A stretch of 5,332 nucleotides of DNA from SZUA-442 sp051011415. Its GTDB lineage: Bacteria > Actinomycetota > Acidimicrobiia > Spongiisociales > UBA5794. Position 1 is the first letter of the stretch, and each line of letters begins with the position of its first letter. A program made the translations under genes and the position numbers. The notes under the pieces are model-generated. The model saw nothing but the letters and a program-made list of their open reading frames with translations, ran no database searches and was not told the DNA's origin. Of the stretch, positions 5,267 through 5,332 are shown in pieces. The stretch is taken from NCBI GenBank assembly GCA_051011415.1, contig JBPCTY010000142.1, positions 1 through 5,332 of the forward strand, written 5' to 3'.

Positions 5267-5332
5267 TTAGCACCAATCGACGGGTCCGGCGAGCATATAC
5301 AGATCGCGCTTGACACTTAGCGGAGAGTCGTG
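5267..5332. promoter_or_regulatory. Upstream region of the B12 regulator with an outward-facing -35 box
   Basis: On the plus strand TTGACA (5310-5315) is a perfect sigma-70-type -35 box. Its -10 would fall just outside the window with a 17-nt spacer, so a divergent gene probably starts to the right. On the minus strand TATATG at 5293-5298 could be a -10 for the regulator, but no matching -35 box is evident. No coding sequence is seen in these 66 nt. Confidence 0.35.

Noticed and set aside
5267..5332. Cobalamin riboswitch before the B12 regulator
   Set aside because: Only 66 nt are visible and nothing resembling the conserved B12-box is present. A B12-binding protein regulator also does not need one.

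Overview
The window looks like chromosomal DNA from a high-GC actinobacterium. The best guess is a marine or freshwater member of the Acidimicrobiia, such as the Ilumatobacter group. This rests on strong GC bias at third codon positions, AG-rich ribosome binding sites, lipoproteins with Thr-rich linkers (runs of TTTTT next to EEP or EAP), and secreted proteins suited to a Gram-positive-type envelope. It is a judgement from style, since no rRNA or other marker gene is present. I see no tRNA, rRNA, CRISPR array, transposase or phage gene.

Left part (1-2446, minus strand): a tight four-gene cluster read right to left. The order is a secreted FG-GAP-like repeat protein ending in a BOF-like OB-fold domain (2446-1355); a three-helix membrane protein with an aspartate-rich tail (1314-847); a smaller two-helix paralogue of it (825-544); and an HtrA/DegP-type serine protease lipoprotein (551 to beyond the left edge). 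The gaps are 40 and 21 nt, followed by an 8-nt overlap, so the genes are probably cotranscribed and the last pair translationally coupled. All four products are predicted to act in or outside the membrane.

Middle (2557-4370): a TetR-family repressor gene (minus) and a two-domain fasciclin (FAS1) lipoprotein gene (plus) diverge from a 164-nt spacer. That spacer holds a near-palindrome that could be the repressor's operator. The fasciclin gene ends before a strong 13-bp-stem hairpin at 4393-4428, which it shares with the convergent gene on its right.

Right part (4436-5266, minus strand): a regulator with an excisionase-type helix-turn-helix, a four-helix cobalamin cap domain and a Rossmann-type B12-binding domain. 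It carries the W-x9-EH signature of the CarH/LitR B12 photoreceptors and an ELHSIA version of the cobalamin-ligand motif. Its upstream region runs off the right edge and holds a consensus TTGACA facing outward, which suggests a divergent target gene just outside.

The most interesting points are the candidate light- or cobalamin-sensing regulator, the uncharacterised paired membrane proteins coupled to an HtrA lipoprotein, and the FG-GAP plus BOF architecture. None of these functions is proven by the sequence alone.
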